Source of the DNA: Streptomyces griseiscabiei
GTDB taxonomy: Bacteria > Actinomycetota > Actinomycetes > Streptomycetales > Streptomycetaceae
Assembly: GCF_020010925.1 (NCBI RefSeq)
Contig: NZ_JAGJBZ010000001.1
Span: forward strand, 2,604,001-2,668,000
Length of the DNA: 64,000 nucleotides
Reading direction: 5' to 3'
The notes beneath the pieces are model-generated. The model was not told where the DNA came from. It saw only the letters and a list, made by a program, of their open reading frames with translations, and did no database searches. The translations under genes were made by a program, and so were the position numbers. Positions within the stretch are counted from its first letter, which is position 1. Each line of letters begins with the position of its first letter. Shown one piece after another: positions 25,993-35,798 of the stretch.

Positions 25993-26772
25993 TCAGCTCG
26001 TACGGAACGGGGTCTCGAACGACTTCATGAGGTCGAGGACCCCGTCCGCGGTGGGCTCGTACATCTCGTCGACGATCCGGCCGTCGGCGAGGAAAACGAC
26101 CCGGTCCGCGTAGGAAGCGGCGACCGGATCATGGGTGACCATGACGACGGTCTGGCCCAGCTCCCGTACCGAGTCACGCAGGAAGCCGAGGACCTCGCCG
26201 CCCGAGCGTGAGTCCAGGTTGCCGGTCGGCTCATCCCCAAAGATGATGTCCGGCTTGGAGGCGAGCGCACGGGCGACGGCGACGCGCTGCTGCTGGCCGC
26301 CGGAGAGCTGGGCGGGGCGGTGGCTGAGCCGGCCCGACAGACCGACCATCCGAATGACGCTGTCCAGCCACTCCTTGTCCGGTGTCCGGCCCGCGATGTC
26401 CATCGGGAGCGTGATGTTCTCCAACGCGGTCAGGGTGGGCAGCAGGTTGAACGCCTGGAAGATGAAGCCGACCTTGTCCCGGCGGAGTTTGGTGAGTTGC
26501 CTGTCCGTCAGTGACCCGAGCTCGACATCACCGACGCGGACCGAGCCGGAGGAGAAGCTGTCCAGCCCCGCGACACAGTGCATCAGCGTGGACTTCCCGG
26601 ACCCCGAAGGCCCCATGATCGCGGTGAACTGGGACTGCCCGAAGCCGACACTGACCTGATCGAGGGCCACCACATTGGTGTCGCCCTGTCCGTAGACCTT
26701 GGAGAGCTCAGTGGCGCGGGCGGCGATGGCAGGGGCGGCGGCGCGGGGGCCGGTGGACGGGCTAGTGATCAT
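25993..26772 (-). CDS. ABC transporter ATP-binding protein (MacB/LolD type)
   Basis: The 259-aa ATPase carries Walker A GPSGSGKST, Q-loop FQAFNLLPTLTALEN, signature LSGGQQQRVAVARAL, Walker B DIIFGDEPTGNLDSRS and H-loop VMVTHDP. The phrase NLLPTLTALEN and the TGNLDS after Walker B are typical of ATPases paired with FtsX-type permeases. I start at ATG 26772 (CGGAG upstream); an in-frame start at 26829 would add an unlikely N-terminus. It is the first gene of a two-gene operon with the permease. Confidence 0.93.
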   Translation of the reverse strand: MITSPSTGPRAAAPAIAARATELSKVYGQGDTNVVALDQVSVGFGQSQFTAIMGPSGSGKSTLMHCVAGLDSFSSGSVRVGDVELGSLTDRQLTKLRRDKVGFIFQAFNLLPTLTALENITLPMDIAGRTPDKEWLDSVIRMVGLSGRLSHRPAQLSGGQQQRVAVARALASKPDIIFGDEPTGNLDSRSGGEVLGFLRDSVRELGQTVVMVTHDPVAASYADRVVFLADGRIVDEMYEPTADGVLDLMKSFETPFRTS

Positions 26773-26935
26773 GGGTAGCACTCCGATCGGGATAGAGACA
26801 GCGAGGGGCACGTGCCACGGGCCGTGCAAACGGCCACAAGAGGCCCATGGACGCGAGAGTCCGGGTCCATCCCGCTGGGAACCTCTCTATCGTCCGGTTC
26901 CCACAGATCCTGCGGATCAGCTGAATTGCCGACCA

Positions 26936-26974
26936 CCTGAGGCTGATGCGAGAAAGGGTTTCGTCAGCCTCAGG
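26936..26974. promoter_or_regulatory. Inverted repeat upstream of the ABC operon
   Basis: CCTGAGGCTGA and TCAGCCTCAGG are perfect 11-bp arms separated by 17 bp that can themselves pair partly (CGAGAAA / GTTTCG). It lies ~165 bp before the ATPase start, so it could be an operator, or a terminator for transcription arriving from the other side. Confidence 0.45.
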
Positions 26975-27764
26975 TATGTCGTCGCATCAGCTCCTGGGAT
27001 GACGCCCAGCGAAACAGCCTGAGAAACTGGCACGCGGTAGGGATGGTGTCCCTGGATTGGCACGGCGTGCATGCCTGCACCCCGGGGCGTTAGGGCGCAG
27101 GTCAGGTGCCAAACTCACCTCGAGCTCACTGATGCAAGGCAGATCCCCGCACAGGAGACGCGCCAGAGGCTGCGACCTACGCGCGCGGGGTATCAGCCTT
27201 TCGGCCGAGGACGCTTGCGACCGCTTCGTTTCCTGGCCGTTCGGCCGAGGTGGGGCGGTTGGGCGGGCAAGCGGGCTCCCTGCCATGTCTACCGCACACC
27301 CAACTGCCCTCGTCGTCAGCCTGTGCATTCCCACGGCCCACACCGCAGTGGTCGCCTCTTCGGCCCGGACTCGGTGGATTGGCCGTCATCGCCCTTGATG
27401 ATGGCAGACCGACCCTTGACTCTATAGGGGATCACCGCGCCTTCTGCTTCGCGCTGGCCGAGCACCTCTATCAGGACCTGTTCGGACCCGGCCAGGCGGA
27501 GATCCTGGTCCGGTTGCGTGCCGAGCACGCCGTCTGCTGGCCGCACGGGGTACCGGGGCGGCGGCGAAGCAGGGCTCCTGTGGGCCGAGGGGCGTGGGCT
27601 TGTGGTAGCACAGTCCGGTGCCGTGCAGACAGATGACCAGCAGGCGCGGCTGGCGTCGGCCGGTGCGCGTCTCCACCACGGGTTGCAGATGGTTTCCTCG
27701 GCGAGGACGGCGGCAGTTCGACCGGGCGCTTGCCGGGGCTACGGAGCCTACTGCGATCCGGGCC
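26975..27764. other. Stretch without a recognisable gene
   Basis: Several open frames exist but none looks like a protein family. One plus-strand piece near 27440-27520 (FALAEHLYQDLFGPGQAEIL, then VRLRAEHAV) has protein-like helical character and may be a gene scrap that I cannot name. Confidence 0.35.
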
Positions 27765-28000
27765 GATGTTGCTTGACGGGATGGTGCTGCGCGCGGACGT
27801 CCACCGTCTGGGTGGGACGGGGCCATGGCCGGTGCTGCCGAGTCGGCTGCTGAACGGCAAGCAGACCTCCTTCATGGCCAGGCCTCTCAATCTGTTGCCG
27901 CGGCCGAGCGCGGGCTCATGGCGATCATCCAGGACACGCGTGGCCGCTTCGTCTCCGAGGGCGAGTAGTACACCGGGTGGGACATCGAGACGTACAGGGT
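27765..28000 (+). pseudogene. N-terminal scrap of a CocE/NonD-type (peptidase S15 fold) hydrolase
   Basis: LLDGMVLRADVHRLGGTGPW, then PVLPSRL matches the opening of CocE/NonD and X-Pro dipeptidyl-peptidase hydrolases (RDGVxLxADVYRPxGxGPWPV). After a frame change, AERGLMAIIQDTRGRFVSEG matches the next conserved segment (VVIQDTRGRxxSxG), followed by an in-frame TAG. Only ~75 residues remain and the nucleophile Ser region is absent. Confidence 0.5.
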
Positions 28001-28071
28001 GCTGGGCGCCCACGGTGTAGCGCTTAGCTGGGGATGCGGGACACCGTGGGCACCGGATGAGGGGAAGCCTT

Positions 28072-30303
28072 TCAGGGTGTAGGGGCGGACTCCGGCGGAG
28101 CGCCCAGTGGCTGTCCGCCCGGCCCGCCGGAGAAGGTCAGCCACGGCAGAGAGGGTTGCTGGGCCACGCCTGGCTCGCGGTAGTCGCACACCCCCTCGGG
28201 GAAGGCCTTCCGCAGTCGGCCCCATTGGGCGTTGGAGAAGTCGACGGTGTAGTCGTCCCGGTTGAGTTCCTTGAGTTGGCACTTGAGGATGTTGTTGGCC
28301 GTCGGGCCCCCGGCCGCAGTCCGGGGCACACCGAAGTAAGGGTAGGTGGCGCGGCAGACGGACATATCGGAGATCTTGCGGTTGCCGATCCAGCACGCGT
28401 CGACAGCGTCGGCCGGCTTGTCGCGCACCACCTTGGTCTCGATCGGGTCGTTGGACGTGTCGGCTTCGATGCGGGTCAGCCATCTGTCCATGAGCAGGAA
28501 CGCCTTCTCGCGGGCATCGCCGTCGGTTTGCACCGGAGGCACACCCGTCCAGATGATCTGATTGTCATGGCCACCGTTGGCCTGGTCGAAGCGGGCACGC
28601 ATGGCGTAACTGTGGAAGTCGCTGTGGATCTCCCAGTTGCCGGGAGAGCGCAGATCGATGACGGGGACCTTGGCCGCCTCGCGGGGGTAGGTCACCCGAC
28701 CGGAGCGGTATGCGACTTCCAGCGCCGCAGGGTCGGCTTCACTACGCTCCGGCTGCCACTTCCAGTCGATGTCGAGCCCGCCGACGCTCTCGTTGAGGTC
28801 GACGAACTGCTCAGCGGTGATCGTGCCGGACTCGACGGCCTTCAGGCCGTACTGGACACCGGTGTTGTCGTACGGCCGGTTGGCGAAACCGCGTTGGATG
28901 CGTTGTTCGACCGGCCCCCATGAACTCGCGGGCCTTCGGCCCCAGACGGCCACGGCGTAGTCCTGAAGAGTGCACCGCTCACCGGCAGGATTTGCCTCGG
29001 CGTCGTACACCCACGAGCGATTGGGCTCCAGAGTGGTGTGGCCGGCCAGGAATCCGCCGAGGCAGCCGGCCCCGTTGTCCGGGTCCAACCAGGTCTTGGA
29101 GTACTGCCCGTTGCCTGTCGGGTTGTCCCAGAGTGTCCGGCACACCGTCTCGAACGCGTGGCCGGTCACCGCGGTTCTGTGGGTGGTCAACGCCCACAAT
29201 GGAGACCTGTCGAAGTGGTGGTCGAGTACGTGACAGTCCTCGGCCTCCTGCAGCGTGGACCAGACGTCGGGGAAGCTGCAGGAGGGCAGGATGCCGTCCA
29301 ACAGACCGGGGTAGTTGGAGGTGATCCAGTGCTGCTGCATGGAACCGCCGGAGCAGCCTTGCCCGATGGTGTAGCGGATCGGGCCGTAGTTCTCGACGAA
29401 GTGCTCCTTGAGCATCACCAGCGCTTCGGTGGAGACCACGTCGTTGCAGTTCTGCCCCAGCATGTTCAGGTTGGACACCGCGACGGCGAACCCGCGGGAC
29501 AGAGCCGTGTCGTTGAGAACGTTCTCCATGGGTGCGTCCTGTGAATGCCGCGGCGTGCAGTCGCCGCCGAACGGCACAAGGAGTTTTCCGTTGAAGCCGC
29601 CTTGCGGTGCCCACGGTTGCCACGGCTTGGCCGGGTCGTACAACACCGCGATGTCGTAGATGCCACGGTCCATCACGCCGCGTTCCCGGCGTACGACGTA
29701 CGCGACCCGCTTGCCCTGGTCCGTCGTTGTGTATGCGAGGTCTGCGGGCGGTCTTTTCGGATCATATGCGGTGAACTGGCCGGTCAGCCAGGACTTGTAG
29801 AAGAGCTTGTACTTCGCTGGAGTATTGCACGCGACATCCTGCGGCTTCCCGAGGCCGTTCTCCTCGGTCGCGCACACCCACGGCTGTACCTGTGGCCCGG
29901 CGAACAGCGGTCCGCCGATGGGATGGCCGGTGATGGTAAGGCTTGCCGCGCCCCCCTGTGTCCGGGCCGTCATCCTGTTCTCGCCGACCTGGAGGCCGGT
30001 GACCAGGCCCAGGAAGCGGCCGTCCGGCCGGACGGCGAAAGCGGATGTCACATCCCGGCCGTCCACGTCCACGCGCACATTCTCTGGTGTTCCCCCGGAA
30101 GGCAGGGCCACCTCGACGAGGGCGTCGCCCCCGGACACCAGATCCGCGCGATTCGACAGCACCCTGATCTGAGGCGATTCCCCTGAGGCGGAGTACGCGA
30201 TTCCAGTCAGCATGAGATCGAAAGCCATGACGAAAACAACCAGCCATCTGGTTCTGGCCCGTGGCGTGAGCCTGCCTGGGGGCCGTTCTGCACTGTGAGC
30301 CAT
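28072..30303 (-). CDS. DUF6351-type secreted alpha/beta-hydrolase-like protein
   Basis: The 743-aa protein has an N-terminal hydrophobic segment (RWLVVFVMAFDLMLTGIAYS) that is probably a signal or anchor, a beta-rich domain, and a hydrolase core with GFAVAVSNLNMLGQNCNDVV, the elbow-like QGCSGGSMQQH (Ser as candidate nucleophile) and paired Cys residues. Overall it recalls the DUF6351 family, related to tannase/feruloyl-esterase-type folds (from memory). ATG 30303 has GGAGAAGCC before it. It lies between glycoside-handling genes, so a role in cleaving plant ester-linked compounds is possible but unproven. Confidence 0.7.
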   Translation of the reverse strand: MAHSAERPPGRLTPRARTRWLVVFVMAFDLMLTGIAYSASGESPQIRVLSNRADLVSGGDALVEVALPSGGTPENVRVDVDGRDVTSAFAVRPDGRFLGLVTGLQVGENRMTARTQGGAASLTITGHPIGGPLFAGPQVQPWVCATEENGLGKPQDVACNTPAKYKLFYKSWLTGQFTAYDPKRPPADLAYTTTDQGKRVAYVVRRERGVMDRGIYDIAVLYDPAKPWQPWAPQGGFNGKLLVPFGGDCTPRHSQDAPMENVLNDTALSRGFAVAVSNLNMLGQNCNDVVSTEALVMLKEHFVENYGPIRYTIGQGCSGGSMQQHWITSNYPGLLDGILPSCSFPDVWSTLQEAEDCHVLDHHFDRSPLWALTTHRTAVTGHAFETVCRTLWDNPTGNGQYSKTWLDPDNGAGCLGGFLAGHTTLEPNRSWVYDAEANPAGERCTLQDYAVAVWGRRPASSWGPVEQRIQRGFANRPYDNTGVQYGLKAVESGTITAEQFVDLNESVGGLDIDWKWQPERSEADPAALEVAYRSGRVTYPREAAKVPVIDLRSPGNWEIHSDFHSYAMRARFDQANGGHDNQIIWTGVPPVQTDGDAREKAFLLMDRWLTRIEADTSNDPIETKVVRDKPADAVDACWIGNRKISDMSVCRATYPYFGVPRTAAGGPTANNILKCQLKELNRDDYTVDFSNAQWGRLRKAFPEGVCDYREPGVAQQPSLPWLTFSGGPGGQPLGAPPESAPTP

Positions 30304-30465
30304 CGGCTTCTCCGGCTTCGGTTGAGTAGCGACGCCGCAAGCGGCTCCACGGGTGCGGGCCACATCAGGCGGCGGAGATCCGTACCGATCCCCTCGGACG
30401 CGGTTACGGCAGCGGAGTGGCCGTAACCCCGAACGCATCCGTATGGCTGGCTGGTTGCGGGAACG

Positions 30466-31473
30466 TCAGTGAGTGGTGTAGCTCAGGCCGATCTGGTCGC
30501 GCACGGTGTCGAGCGTGCGCATCACCGCCACGGTCTCGTCCAGAGGCATGATCTCGCTCTCCAACTCCCCTGCGCGTAGCCGCTCCTGGACGTGCCGGAT
30601 CTGGCGGTGCAGGCCGCCGCCCGCCGTGTCGTCGCCGTCGCCCTCGCGGGCGGCGGGCAGACTCAGGCGTTCGGTGGTGCCCCGCGTCTGCACGGTCAGT
30701 TCGTCCGGGCAGTGCATCAGGAACGGCAGTTCGATGTGACCTTCGGTGCCGGTGATACGGGCTGTGCAACCGAGGTTCGCCCGCATGGAACTCTGGGCCA
30801 GCGCGACCGCCCCACTGTCGTACCCGGAGAGGACAGCGACATGCTCGTCGACGCCGGTCGAGCCGAGTGTGCCGTACGCCGTGACCCGGTCGGGCGTACC
30901 CAGCACCATGCTGGCCAGCGATAGGGGATACACACCCAGGTCGAGCAGGGAACCGCCACCCAGCGCGCGATCGAACAGACGGTGTTCGGGGTCCGCCGGG
31001 AATTGGAAGCCGAAGTCGGCCTCCAGGGACTGGACTTCACCGATGACGTCCTCGGCGAGCAGTTCTCTGACTTTGACATAGGCCGGCAGGAACCGGCTCC
31101 ACATCGCCTCCATCAGGAACAGGCCCCGTTCCCTGGACACAGCCACCATTTCAGCGGCCTGCTCCGCGTCCAGCGAGAACGCCTTCTCGCACAACACTGG
31201 ACGCCCCGCGTTCAGGAACAGCAACGTGTGCTCGTGATGGTGGGAGTGGGGCGATGCGACGTAGACAATGTCGACAGTGTCATCGGCGGCCAGATCTTCG
31301 TACGAAGCGTGCCGGTGTCGCGCGGCGATGCCGTGCTTCTCGCCGAACGCGTCGGCCCCTTTCCGACTGCGGGAGCCGACGGCGACCAAGTGGGCGTCAG
31401 GCAACCGGCCCAACGCGTCCGCAAAACTGTTTGCTATGACACCAGTGCCGGCGATGCCCCAGCGGAACGACAT
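30466..31473 (-). CDS. Gfo/Idh/MocA-family NAD(P)-dependent oxidoreductase
   Basis: The 335-aa enzyme has an N-terminal Rossmann fold (RWGIAGTGVIANSFADALGR), VDIVYVASPHSHHHEHTLLF and the family's EK motif (GRPVLCEKAFS), with the Lys as the catalytic acid/base candidate, and a C-terminal beta-sheet dimer domain (FDRALGGGSLLDLGVYPLSL). Such enzymes oxidise or reduce sugars and inositols. ATG 31473 with AAGGAG 6 nt upstream. It is on the same strand as the GH1 gene 450 bp upstream and may process the sugar that enzyme releases. Confidence 0.88.
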   Translation of the reverse strand: MSFRWGIAGTGVIANSFADALGRLPDAHLVAVGSRSRKGADAFGEKHGIAARHRHASYEDLAADDTVDIVYVASPHSHHHEHTLLFLNAGRPVLCEKAFSLDAEQAAEMVAVSRERGLFLMEAMWSRFLPAYVKVRELLAEDVIGEVQSLEADFGFQFPADPEHRLFDRALGGGSLLDLGVYPLSLASMVLGTPDRVTAYGTLGSTGVDEHVAVLSGYDSGAVALAQSSMRANLGCTARITGTEGHIELPFLMHCPDELTVQTRGTTERLSLPAAREGDGDDTAGGGLHRQIRHVQERLRAGELESEIMPLDETVAVMRTLDTVRDQIGLSYTTH

Positions 31474-31702
31474 GAGAACTCCTTGTTGCTGTGATGGTGA
31501 TCATGGGATGGCGCTGTGGGCACCGGAACCACGAGGTGGGTGCGGCCTACGGCGGCGACGAACCGCCACCTGGCGTCGTTGGCTCTGATCCAAGGCCGAC
31601 CGGGCGGTTGTCCTGCGGTACGGGGATGGTGGAGCCAGGCCAGGTGCGTTCGCCACAGTCCATGACGTTCATCGAGACGCCTGCTCCGCAGCCGCATGCA
31701 AA
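31474..31702. other. Intergenic, no gene seen
   Basis: Upstream region of the Gfo/Idh/MocA gene; it probably holds its promoter. No coding frame or strong repeat was recognised. Confidence 0.4.
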
Positions 31703-31900
31703 TTAGGTCGCCCGCCTGACGCGCGCAGTGACCTGGACCGTGCGTGGCGCGATCTGGTCGTTCAGCGCCGCCGATATTCGTATGCGACGCTCGCCCTGGG
31801 CCAGTTGCGTGCATGTGGTATCGAAGACCTCAAGGCCTGTCGGCGCCGCTTCGAGGGCGGACTCGGCCACGCCACCCAGCGGGCGAACGGCTCATGCCGA
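31703..31900 (-). pseudogene. Possible C-terminal scrap of an unidentified protein
   Basis: The minus strand reads AAPTGLEVFDTTCTQLAQGE, RRIRISAALNDQIAPRTVQV, TARVRRAT-stop, with protein-like composition and a beta-strand pattern at the end. No start, no family match recognised. It lies directly behind the GH1 stop. Confidence 0.3.
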
Positions 31901-31929
31901 GGTAGCCGTACCGTGTCCCAGGCGGCGGC

Positions 31930-33219
31930 TCATGTTGGCATCCGGTTGATCCGGGCCACGTCGCCATACCAATGTGCCGATGGTTTGACGACCCGCTCCT
32001 GAGTGCTGCGGTCGACCGCCACGAGCCCGTACTTGGGGCCGTAGCCGTCCCACCACTCGAAGTTGTCCAGCAGTGACCAGTGGACGTAGCCGGTGATGGG
32101 CAGTCCGTCGCCGATCAGCCGGTGCACGACGCGCAGACCTGCTCGAATGTAGTCGATACGCTCGCTGTCGACGTCGGTCGCGACACCGTGCTCGGTGAGG
32201 ACGATCTCCTTGCCGGGGAAGAGGCCCGCCACTCGCCGGGTCGTGGCCTCGACCGCCTCAGGAGCCCACAGATATCCCATCTGGGTGCGGCGGCCCTCGC
32301 CGACGGGTGCTCCTTCCGCAGACACGGCTGCCGCTTGGCGGCGCAGGTACGGCAGGGCGAGCGACTGCGTAAGGCGACGGCTGCGCAGAAGCGCCGCGCT
32401 GAGGGGTTTGGTGATGCGGGGGGCGTTGACGTCGAGGCGGGTGTAGGTCTGGACGCCGATGAAGTCGTCGTCGGCGGTCTCGGCGAAGAACCTGTCTTCG
32501 TGGAGTTCCCGAGCCCATTCCATCGCTGGGACTCCGCCGGGATTGGCGTGCCAGTCCTGCAGCGCATGGGCCATGCCGACCTTGACGCCGGGTGCGAGTT
32601 CACGGATGACCTCTCGGGCATTGCGGTGTGCGGCGATCACTCCTGAGGCTGCGGCGTCGAACGCGTCGAGGTTCCGGACGAAGGGCGGAGTCGGGAAGGT
32701 GCCCAGATACCCCCGCGTGATCATGTTGCCGGGCTCGTTGATCGTGCAGATGTAGGGAGCACGGTTCTGTAGATGTTCCATCACGTGCCTGGTGTAGCGC
32801 GTGAACCAGGCCGGGAGTTCGGCATTGGTCCAGGCTCCGGCGTGGGTGACCCAGGCCGGCAACGTGAAGTGCTGCAGCGTGATCATCGGTGTGACGCCGT
32901 GGGTCAGGCAGGTCTCGACCATGTCGGCGTAGTGTTGGAGCGCCTCGCGGTCGAATTCTCCCTGGCGGGGCTCGACTCGTGCCCACTCCACGGAGAAGCG
33001 GTAGGTGTTCAGTCCGAGTTCCGCGAGCAGCGCGATGTCGTCCTTGTAACGGTTGAAGTGGTCGCACGCCATGCCGGAGGGCCCTGCCATGGGCGCCTTG
33101 GGCGCTGGGTCGGTCTCCCATTCCCACCAGTCGCTGTTCGCGTTGTTGCCTTCGACCTGATGTGCGGCTGTCGCGGCCCCCCAAAGGAAGCGCTCGGGGA
33201 AGATCAACGGTTCGGGCAC
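31930..33219 (-). CDS. GH1 family beta-glucosidase/beta-glycosidase
   Basis: The 429-aa TIM-barrel enzyme has FLWGAATAAHQVEGNN at its start, FSVEWARVEPRQGEFD, the acid/base Glu in CTINEPGNM and the nucleophile Glu in VLTEHGVATD, where most relatives read TENG; the His is a notable variant. It ends with VHWSLLDNFEWWDGYGPKYG, the aglycone/glycone-binding loop, and AHWYGDVAR. GTG 33219 is preferred, with AGGAG before it. No signal peptide, so it acts inside the cell on imported disaccharides or glycosides. It is divergent from a LacI regulator across a perfect operator. A broken copy lies at ~23 kb. Confidence 0.93.
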   Translation of the reverse strand: MPEPLIFPERFLWGAATAAHQVEGNNANSDWWEWETDPAPKAPMAGPSGMACDHFNRYKDDIALLAELGLNTYRFSVEWARVEPRQGEFDREALQHYADMVETCLTHGVTPMITLQHFTLPAWVTHAGAWTNAELPAWFTRYTRHVMEHLQNRAPYICTINEPGNMITRGYLGTFPTPPFVRNLDAFDAAASGVIAAHRNAREVIRELAPGVKVGMAHALQDWHANPGGVPAMEWARELHEDRFFAETADDDFIGVQTYTRLDVNAPRITKPLSAALLRSRRLTQSLALPYLRRQAAAVSAEGAPVGEGRRTQMGYLWAPEAVEATTRRVAGLFPGKEIVLTEHGVATDVDSERIDYIRAGLRVVHRLIGDGLPITGYVHWSLLDNFEWWDGYGPKYGLVAVDRSTQERVVKPSAHWYGDVARINRMPT

Positions 33220-33483
33220 GATCAGCAGCTCCTGAGGTTCTGAGTTCGTAGGGATCAGGCGCGCGGTCGTCGAGCAGAACGAATCTGCATGTCTGCGGAC
33301 GACCTCGAACCCCGCACGGGCTGCGTGGGTTCTGCTCCGCCGGAACACGGAGCAGAACCGATCGTGCCCCTTCAGGGGTAAGCCGTGGATTGGCACCGGC
33401 CCCTCTCAGGGCCCTTAGGGGGTGGTTGTCGGAGCGGCATGACGAGTCCCCGTGGCCACGGGGACGCCCTACCGACTATTCAT

Positions 33484-33503
33484 TCACTAACGCGCGTTAG
33501 TGA
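33484..33503. promoter_or_regulatory. Perfect 20-bp LacI-type operator between GH1 and lacI-type genes
   Basis: TCACTAACGCGCGTTAGTGA is a perfect palindrome with a central CGCG, typical of LacI/CebR-type operators. It lies 56 bp upstream of the regulator start and ~265 bp from the GH1 start. A similar site is found beyond the regulator at 34653. Confidence 0.8.
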
Positions 33504-33558
33504 GTGCGGGTACAGTACATCAGGCGTGGTACACCCACAAGAGCGGAAGGGGCGATGG

Positions 33559-34566
33559 ATGGCGGGCGAGGCCGCTGCTCGGCCGGAGGGCCGGGTCACC
33601 AGTTCCGACGTCGCCCGGGAGGCCGGAGTCTCCAGGGCCACTGTCAGCTTCGTGCTCAACGGCACCAAGGGGCAGACGATCTCCGAGTCGACGCGGCAGC
33701 GCGTCCTCGAAGCGGCGGCCCGGCTGCGCTATGCCCCCTCGGCGGAGGCCCGGACGCTCAGCCGCGGCCGGAGTGACGTCGTGCTCCTCTATCAGCCCCC
33801 TCAGTTGCCGCTGACCGACCTGGGCACACTGGTCGAGTTTCTCTCGGCGGAGTTCGCGGCCGTCGGGCTCACTGCGGTGATCCATCCGTGGTCCCGCAGG
33901 CCCGATGGTGATGTGTGGACCGTCATCACGCCCGTGGCCGTCCTCGCATGGGACCTGCCCGATAATGACGTCGCCGCGATGCGGCGCAATGGCGTACGCG
34001 CCGTGGTCTCTCTCACCGCCGAGTCCGACCCCGTCGCGCAGTGGATCTGGGGAGCCCGGGAAAACAGCATCGCCCGGCTGCAGGTCGAGCGACTGCTCAG
34101 GGCGGGGCACCGTCGGCTCGGCTACGCCCGCCCGCACGACGAACGCCTGGCCGAGGCGAGCGAGATGCGCCTGAAAGCACTGCAGGGAGCCTGCGCCGAG
34201 CACGGTGTGCCGGGCCCGGTGGCTCTGGCTGTTCCCTGCGACGAGGTGGGAGCCGGAGCCGCTGTCGAGGCATGGCGTGGGATGACCCCCGCCGTCACCG
34301 GCGTGTGCGCCCACGACGATGTGGCAGCCTTGGCCGTCCTCGCGGGTCTACGCGAGCAAGGACTAGCCGCGCCGTCGGACCTGGCCGTGATCGGCGCGGT
34401 CGATTCGCCGGCCGCACGCCTCGCAGCCCCGCCGTTGACGATGGTGGCAGTAGATATGCGGGACACCGCACGACATCTCGTCGAGGCGATCATCAGTCTC
34501 CTCGACGGACGGCCCGTCCCTATCGGTCCTGAGGTCACCCGGGTGATCGAGCGTCGCTCAGTCTGA
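33559..34566 (+). CDS. LacI-family transcriptional regulator
   Basis: The 335-aa protein has the LacI HTH (VTSSDVAREAGVSRATVSFV, LNGTKGQTISESTRQRVLEA) including the hinge-helix Leu region, and a periplasmic-binding-protein-like effector core (ERLLRAGHRRLGYARPHDER, GVCAHDDVAALAVLAGLREQ, DLAVIGAVDSP). ATG 33559 with AAGGGGC upstream. It most likely represses the divergent GH1 gene and itself through the 33484 palindrome and is relieved by a sugar from glycoside breakdown. Confidence 0.92.
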   Translation: MAGEAAARPEGRVTSSDVAREAGVSRATVSFVLNGTKGQTISESTRQRVLEAAARLRYAPSAEARTLSRGRSDVVLLYQPPQLPLTDLGTLVEFLSAEFAAVGLTAVIHPWSRRPDGDVWTVITPVAVLAWDLPDNDVAAMRRNGVRAVVSLTAESDPVAQWIWGARENSIARLQVERLLRAGHRRLGYARPHDERLAEASEMRLKALQGACAEHGVPGPVALAVPCDEVGAGAAVEAWRGMTPAVTGVCAHDDVAALAVLAGLREQGLAAPSDLAVIGAVDSPAARLAAPPLTMVAVDMRDTARHLVEAIISLLDGRPVPIGPEVTRVIERRSV

Positions 34567-34652
34567 TCTCGGATCACGCCCCGCCGCGCCGCAGCAGGCT
34601 GGATGCTGTCTCCTCCGACCGCGGTGAGGGCGTAGGATGGCGCTTGCGCGCG

Positions 34653-34672
34653 CTACTAACGCGCTTTAGTTA
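34653..34672. promoter_or_regulatory. Second LacI-type operator, orphan
   Basis: CTACTAACGCGCTTTAGTTA matches the 33484 operator at about 15 of 20 positions, including the core ACTAACGCGC and TTAGT. No intact gene starts after it on the plus strand before 35405, so the sugar-uptake or hydrolase gene it once controlled may have been deleted. Confidence 0.55.
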
Positions 34673-34818
34673 TTGTGGATGATGAGATCGAGACGGCAAT
34701 GCCTCGTCGGCGCGAGGACCCGGGCGCGACTGGTTACTGCGGATCCGGCGACACGATGCGACGGTCAGGCGAGGCGCAGTCGTTGAGCCGGTCACCTCGC
34801 TGATCGCCACAAACGCCC

Positions 34819-35686
<868 letters not shown>

Positions 35687-35752
35687 GCTGTGGTGCCGCG
35701 ACGCCGGATCACCCGCCCGGTTCGGAGCTGTTGGCCACATGGCCTGGATACG

Positions 35753-35788
35753 AAAGGGGAGGGATCCGGAGCCAGGTCCCTCCCCTTT
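35753..35788. terminator. Bidirectional terminator between csoR-type and rhodanese genes
   Basis: AAAGGGGAGGGA and TCCCTCCCCTTT are perfect 12-bp arms with a 12-nt loop, between two converging genes. The A-tract before and T-tract after the GC stem suit termination in both directions. Confidence 0.8.
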
Positions 35789-35798
35789 GTGGTGTGGT

